Below are positions 5,696 through 9,650 of a stretch of DNA of 9,650 nt, in pieces. Under the pieces are notes generated by a model. It was not told the DNA's origin, ran no database searches, and worked only from the letters and a program-made list of their open reading frames with translations. A program made the translations under genes and the position numbers. Location of the stretch: positions 1 to 9,650 of the forward strand of contig DAOVKO010000064.1 of NCBI GenBank assembly GCA_030631725.1, written 5' to 3'. Origin of the DNA: Actinomycetes bacterium (GTDB lineage Bacteria > Planctomycetota > Phycisphaerae > JAACET01). Within the stretch, counting starts at the first letter, position 1. Each line of letters opens with the position of its first letter.

Positions 5696-7225
5696 GTGCT
5701 TGCTGCCACTCATACGCGACTGCCCTTGCTCCTGTTGCTCTTGCTTTTGGCCACCGCCGCACTGCTCCTGATCCTCCCTGCTCAACTCGGTCCTTACGCC
5801 CATTTGGTCTGGCTGGGCCTGGCGGTTATCGTGGCTCTTCTGGTCTGGCTCTGGAGGGGAAATTTCGTCCACGGCGTACTGGTTTGGCTAATCCTCACCG
5901 CCTTTTTTCCGGGCCATTTCTGGCGCCTTGATCTGCCCGGATTCTTCAACGTTACCATAGGACGCATCGCCATTGTCATTCTGGGCCTCTTGTTCTTATT
6001 GCGCTCTTTTCTCCGCGGCCTGCCCCGCCTGCCCGTCAAAATCGTGGCCCTGATGATTATACTCACCGCCTATTTTGCCTTTTCCGCTTGGCGGGCCGGT
6101 TGGACTCTCACCATCTCGGCCGCCCCCCCCTACTATCGCCTCTTCGTTGGCTATGTTTTTCCTTTTACCGCTTTCGTTTTTACCTTGGCCGGATTTCCCC
6201 GCCCCCGAAACGCTGCGCAAACACTTGACCCCCGATATTACCAACGTCTTATTACTGGCATCTTGTGGATCTTTTTCGCCTTTGGCGTCTACCTTACCTT
6301 TACCGCTTTCTGCGAGCGTTTTGAGCTCTGGTCCCTCGTTTGGCCGCGCTTCATCGCCGATCCCAACGCCGGCCTGAACTTCGGCCGGGCCCGCGGACCA
6401 TTCGCCGAGGCCTTTGCCATGGCTCTGACACTCACCTTTCTCTTCTTCGTCAACCTCTTTCTGGCAAAACGTTCCAAACCACCTCTGCGAATTTTCCTTT
6501 GGATGTTCAATCTTCCCGTCCTGCTTGCCATCTATTTCACCTACACCCGTACCGGCTACGTCTGCCTTCTTGTCTGCGCCGTTCTCTGGATCTGGCTTGT
6601 TGCCGGACGTTTGCGACGTTCGGCTGCTTTGGCCCTCATCTCCGCTATTCTCCTCGCCGCCGTTGCCCTCAACTGGGCCATCGTCTCCGGCAAGGAACGA
6701 ACCGCCGGTGGCCTCGCCGAAATGCGCCCCATTGTCGGACGACTTGCCGTCAGCAAATTGGCTCTGGAATTGACCGCCGAACATCCCTTCTTCGGAGTCG
6801 GCTTTGGACACTATCGCCAGGCCGTCTTGGCCAGGCACATGGACCTCACCGGCACCACCGGCATCTATGCCCGCCATCTGAGCCAATCCGTAGCTGTCCT
6901 CTCCGTCCTCTGCGAGACCGGCCTGCTCGGATTGGCCCTCTACTTAGCCCTTTTCTTTGCCATCCTTGTCCCCAGCATCCGTCTATATCGCCGGCTCCCC
7001 CGCCGGCCCGACGGCTTTGTCTGGCGAGACTTCGTAGTCCTCTTCTGGGTTCTCTACCTTCAGACCACTCTGATGAGTATTACCTCCGACCCCTCTTATT
7101 ACCCCTACACCACCGGCCTATTGATGTTCTTTGCCGCCTTGATCGCCGGCCTAAACTTCGTCTTGCCTGAAAACATCCAGCCCGAAGCACTGCCCGGCGG
7201 GCTTACTTCGGCTCTGAAAGCATGA
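5696..7225 (+). CDS. O-antigen ligase/polymerase-domain membrane protein (Wzy-like)
   Basis: Polytopic inner-membrane protein of 509 residues with a dozen or so hydrophobic segments; the first holds an uninterrupted run of Leu near 11-18. The Wzy/WaaL (O-antigen ligase domain) signatures are NFGRARGPF at 228-236, TRTGYV at 284-289, HPFFGVGFGHY at 363-373 in the large periplasmic loop, and RHLSQS followed by CETGLLGL (393-413). Enzymes of this fold join undecaprenyl-linked glycans, either polymerising repeat units or ligating chains to an acceptor. Position between the chain-length/P-loop pair and a flippase favours polymerase over ligase, but sequence alone cannot decide. The GTG start is chosen from its ribosome site. 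The stop overlaps the next ATG (ATGA). Confidence 0.82.
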   Translation: MLAATHTRLPLLLLLLLLATAALLLILPAQLGPYAHLVWLGLAVIVALLVWLWRGNFVHGVLVWLILTAFFPGHFWRLDLPGFFNVTIGRIAIVILGLLFLLRSFLRGLPRLPVKIVALMIILTAYFAFSAWRAGWTLTISAAPPYYRLFVGYVFPFTAFVFTLAGFPRPRNAAQTLDPRYYQRLITGILWIFFAFGVYLTFTAFCERFELWSLVWPRFIADPNAGLNFGRARGPFAEAFAMALTLTFLFFVNLFLAKRSKPPLRIFLWMFNLPVLLAIYFTYTRTGYVCLLVCAVLWIWLVAGRLRRSAALALISAILLAAVALNWAIVSGKERTAGGLAEMRPIVGRLAVSKLALELTAEHPFFGVGFGHYRQAVLARHMDLTGTTGIYARHLSQSVAVLSVLCETGLLGLALYLALFFAILVPSIRLYRRLPRRPDGFVWRDFVVLFWVLYLQTTLMSITSDPSYYPYTTGLLMFFAALIAGLNFVLPENIQPEALPGGLTSALKA

Positions 7226-8742
7226 CCAGGTTTTCTAAGATTCTCTTTTTTGCCGATTCGCTGCCCGCAAATCTACGCCTCTATTCGGTGGCTCACCTTA
7301 TCTTCCGCGCCGTTGGTCTTGCCCGAATGGTCCTTCTAACTTGGATCCTGGAGCAGACCCAATTTGGCCTGCTCAGTGTCGGCTTGGCCTTTGTCAATAT
7401 AACCGCCGCCATCGTCTTGCTCGGCGCCCCCTCAGCCCTGGAACGCTATATACCACTGTATCAAAATACCCATCGCCTCAAGGCCTTCCTCCGACGCATC
7501 ATCCCCGTATGTCTGGCTATCGTCGTCCTGGGCGTGGCCCTTCTGGCTCTGAATATCCGCTTCGTTGCATCTCTGGTATTCAGCCTCACCACCTTTGGTC
7601 CGGCCAACCTCCAAACCATACACCAATTCTCTCAGCTCACAGCCGCCTGTATTGCTGCCGTTGCTGCCGCCGCTTGTTTTCATATGATCGTCTCCTGTCT
7701 CAAGGGCCTGCGCTTCTTCCGAGCCGTTGCCGCTCTCGAGCTCACTCACGCTTTCTTGTTCACCGCCCTGGCCGTTGCCCTGCTTCTCGGCTACCTTCGC
7801 CAGCCCGTAGTCGTCCTCGCCGCTCAGGCCCTGAGCATGGCCCTTACCGCTGCCTTACTGGCTCTGTTATTGCTCCTCTTCTTGCGAGCCTCCACGGAAC
7901 AAAACCAGTCCCTCGCTTCCACCCGATACCTCTCTCGTTTTGCCGCCTTTGCCGTCTGGGGCTTGCCCGGCACCATTACCTGGAGATTGTTACTGGTTTT
8001 CCCTCTCTGGTATTTGAATCGAACTCACGGCCCCGGCACTACCGGAACCTACTGGGCATATTTCACCTTGGTCAACATCATCTTCTTTCTCTCTGTCCCC
8101 TTTTGGTCGGTCATGAACATCCACACCGTCCGACGCTGGGTCCAGGCCAAGTACGAGCTGGCCCGTACCACCGTCGAGCTCGGCTTTCGCGCCTTCTCAT
8201 TGTTCCTTTTGCTTATGTGTCTGGCTCTTACCGTCGCCGCCCCTTTATTTAGTCGTTTGTTTCCCGCTGGTTTTGCCGCCGGAGCCCAGCATGTCCGCTT
8301 CCTATGTTTGCCCGCTCTCTTGGCCGCAAACTTCGGCTTGGTTCATCTCTTAGCCCATTTGCTCGAACGCCCCGGCCTGCGCGTATTGGCCTTGACCTTT
8401 GGCACCGTCTGCCTCCTCGCCGCCGGTTATCTTCTCATTCCCACTTACGGCATAACCGGAGCCGCACTCTCCGCCGCCCTGGGCTTGAGCTTGGCCACCA
8501 TACTCGGCTTGGCCATGTTGGCCTCGCGACGCTGCTACTTATCAATCTCCACCTGGATCGTCCTCGTCTGCCCCGCACTTTTACTCATCCCCAACTACTA
8601 CCTTATGCTCGGCTCGTTTGTCCTTCTGATACTCCTTGTCGTTTTCTCCCCGCTGTTCTTCTCTGCCCATGACAAGCAGTACGCGATTGATTCTTTCCTC
8701 CAAACCCTCCGCCGCTTTTGGTCCAAGAGGTCCTCTGCGTGA
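7222..8742 (+). CDS. Wzx-like oligosaccharide flippase (MOP superfamily)
   Basis: Membrane protein of 506 residues with about 12-14 hydrophobic segments spread evenly over its length, the size usual for Wzx/RfbX-type polysaccharide flippases. The N-terminus carries the family pattern: a first helix with SVAHLIFRAVGLARMVLL, then EQTQFGLLSVGLAFVNI and a helix ending in GAPSALERYIPLY. Small-residue-rich helices and a GITGAALSAALG segment in the C-terminal half also fit. It would move lipid-linked repeat units to the periplasmic face for the upstream polymerase. The ATG overlaps the polymerase stop by 4 bases and has no obvious ribosome site, so translation is probably coupled. It ends in a basic tail (RRFWSKRSSA). 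Confidence 0.82.
   Translation: MTRFSKILFFADSLPANLRLYSVAHLIFRAVGLARMVLLTWILEQTQFGLLSVGLAFVNITAAIVLLGAPSALERYIPLYQNTHRLKAFLRRIIPVCLAIVVLGVALLALNIRFVASLVFSLTTFGPANLQTIHQFSQLTAACIAAVAAAACFHMIVSCLKGLRFFRAVAALELTHAFLFTALAVALLLGYLRQPVVVLAAQALSMALTAALLALLLLLFLRASTEQNQSLASTRYLSRFAAFAVWGLPGTITWRLLLVFPLWYLNRTHGPGTTGTYWAYFTLVNIIFFLSVPFWSVMNIHTVRRWVQAKYELARTTVELGFRAFSLFLLLMCLALTVAAPLFSRLFPAGFAAGAQHVRFLCLPALLAANFGLVHLLAHLLERPGLRVLALTFGTVCLLAAGYLLIPTYGITGAALSAALGLSLATILGLAMLASRRCYLSISTWIVLVCPALLLIPNYYLMLGSFVLLILLVVFSPLFFSAHDKQYAIDSFLQTLRRFWSKRSSA
8725..8730 (+). promoter_or_regulatory. Ribosome binding site of the glycosyltransferase gene
   Basis: AAGAGG 8 bases before the GTG at 8739, inside the end of the flippase gene. 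It supports the GTG start and the 4-base overlap. Confidence 0.6.
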
Positions 8743-9650
8743 AGATTTCAGCCATAATTTGCACCTCCAATCGTCCCGCCGGCCTGGCCACTCTCCTCCG
8801 GGCCCTGCTCGCCCAGCAGCGCCTCCCCGACCAGCTCGTCATCGTTGAGGACCGCTGGGGCCCCGAGCCCCGCGAGATTCTAAACGCCTTCAGCGACAAA
8901 GCTGTCCAGCTCTGCTATCTTCGCCGATCTTCGCCCGGTCTGACCGCCTCACGCAATTTGGCACTGGCCCACGCCTCCGCAGACCTGCTGAGTTTTTTCG
9001 ATGACGATACCACCCCTGCCCCCGATTATCTGCACGCCGTCGAGCAGATATTCGCCGCCGATACAACCGCCCGCCTCGGCGGATTGGCACCCGTTCTTGA
9101 ACCCTGGGACCATCGCCCCGGCCCCGGCGATCGCTTATGGCAATTCCTCATGCACGTCAGCGGCCTGTGGTCCTTGCCCCATCGCCCCCGCCGCCGCATA
9201 TTCTCTCAAGCCGTTTGCTTTCGCTTCGGCCTGCGCCCCGCCTCCTTTCTCCCTGGCGTAGTCACCTACCGCCGAGCTGCGCTGCGGAACCTCTGCTTTG
9301 ACCGCCGCCTATCCGGTTACGCCTTGGCCGAGGACCTCGACCTCAGCTTTTCCCTGCCCCACCACTGGCAGTTATACCGCTCCACCGCCCTGAGAATCCG
9401 CCATCACCACGACCCCTTGCACCGCCCCGACCGCTTGACCATGGGCAGGATGTTAGCCCGCAATCTCCTCTACGTCACTTGCAAGCACGTCGGCCTTCGC
9501 ATCGGCACCTTGGTCGTTCTGCTCTGGCAGCTCATCGGCCTCTGTTTTGCTCATCTGTTGTTCACCATTTTAGGAGACACCTCCAGCCACTTGGCCTGGC
9601 TCGCCGGAATCATTCGCGGCCTTCCCTCTGCCCTGATTCACCTCCGCGAC
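8739..9650 (+). CDS. Family 2 glycosyltransferase (partial, runs off the right edge)
   Basis: The frame is open for 304 codons from a GTG that overlaps the flippase stop (GTGA) to the end of the window with no stop. The start is classic GT2/GT-A: KISAIICTSNRP (2-13), then SPGLTASRN at 65-73, the metal/nucleotide-sugar motif DDD at 88-90 in FFDDDTTPAPDYL, a FLPGVVTYRRAAL acceptor-side strand, and an ED motif at 198-199 (AEDLDLSF). A His-rich RIRHHHDPLHRPDR segment follows, as in many GT2 enzymes, and then a hydrophobic helix (about 255-278) that may tether it to the membrane. It would add a sugar from a nucleotide donor to the lipid-linked repeat unit; donor and linkage cannot be told. The strong C-ending codon bias matches its upstream neighbours. 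Confidence 0.82.
   Translation, partial: MKISAIICTSNRPAGLATLLRALLAQQRLPDQLVIVEDRWGPEPREILNAFSDKAVQLCYLRRSSPGLTASRNLALAHASADLLSFFDDDTTPAPDYLHAVEQIFAADTTARLGGLAPVLEPWDHRPGPGDRLWQFLMHVSGLWSLPHRPRRRIFSQAVCFRFGLRPASFLPGVVTYRRAALRNLCFDRRLSGYALAEDLDLSFSLPHHWQLYRSTALRIRHHHDPLHRPDRLTMGRMLARNLLYVTCKHVGLRIGTLVVLLWQLIGLCFAHLLFTILGDTSSHLAWLAGIIRGLPSALIHLRD

Noticed and set aside
5996..6886. Long minus-strand open frame (296 codons) opposite the polymerase gene
   Set aside because: Its translation is Gly/Lys/Glu/Gln-rich with no recognisable domain. It lies wholly within a gene with clear family motifs and is explained by the strand composition bias.
7341..8252. 303-codon plus-strand open frame inside the flippase gene in another frame, with similar frames at 6340-7170 and 8304-8672
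   Set aside because: The translations are Arg/Pro/His/Leu-rich and low in complexity, with no motif; C-rich codons leave few stops in the shifted frame.

Overview
This window holds most of a Wzx/Wzy-type exopolysaccharide (EPS) assembly locus from what appears to be a Gram-negative bacterium. It encodes an outer-membrane polysaccharide export lipoprotein and a second lipoprotein with a SPOR domain. I estimate GC content in the mid-50s percent. The lineage cannot be fixed from this sequence; a PVC/Planctomycetota-like or other deep-branching Gram-negative group is a guess only. There are no insertion sequences, CRISPR arrays, tRNAs or rRNAs.

Layout. At the left edge a minus-strand gene begins (only 13 codons visible), and upstream of it on the same strand lies a UbiA-superfamily prenyltransferase of the decaprenyl-phosphate phosphoribosyltransferase type (137-1039). 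A divergent intergenic region of about 300 bp follows. From there to the right edge every gene is on the plus strand: TPR-SPOR lipoprotein (1351-2145), Wza-like export lipoprotein (2213-3334), Wzz/PCP-type chain-length protein (3397-4884), CpsD/CapB-like P-loop protein (4972-5652), O-antigen ligase/polymerase-domain membrane protein (5696-7225), Wzx-like flippase (7222-8742), and a family 2 glycosyltransferase that runs off the right edge (8739-9650+). The last three are joined by 4-base stop/start overlaps. The first four are separated by 43-87 base gaps, two of them with hairpin potential.

How they would work together (inference from families). The glycosyltransferase builds a lipid-linked repeat unit, Wzx flips it, the Wzy-like protein polymerises it, and the Wzz-like protein with its P-loop partner controls chain length. 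The Wza-like lipoprotein then exports the chain, and the TPR-SPOR lipoprotein may tie the machine to peptidoglycan. The divergent UbiA protein could supply a polyprenyl-linked pentose donor. No priming glycosyltransferase is seen, so more of the locus probably lies to the right.

The most notable points are these: (1) the P-loop protein has lost the Walker A lysine and has no tyrosine cluster; (2) the export lipoprotein seems to carry one polysaccharide-export domain nested inside another; (3) a SPOR domain occurs on the operon's first gene product; (4) a heptamer repeat forms a register-shifting hairpin between the chain-length gene and the P-loop gene; (5) a strong C-over-G excess on the plus strand persists regardless of gene direction, except in roughly 1321-1740.
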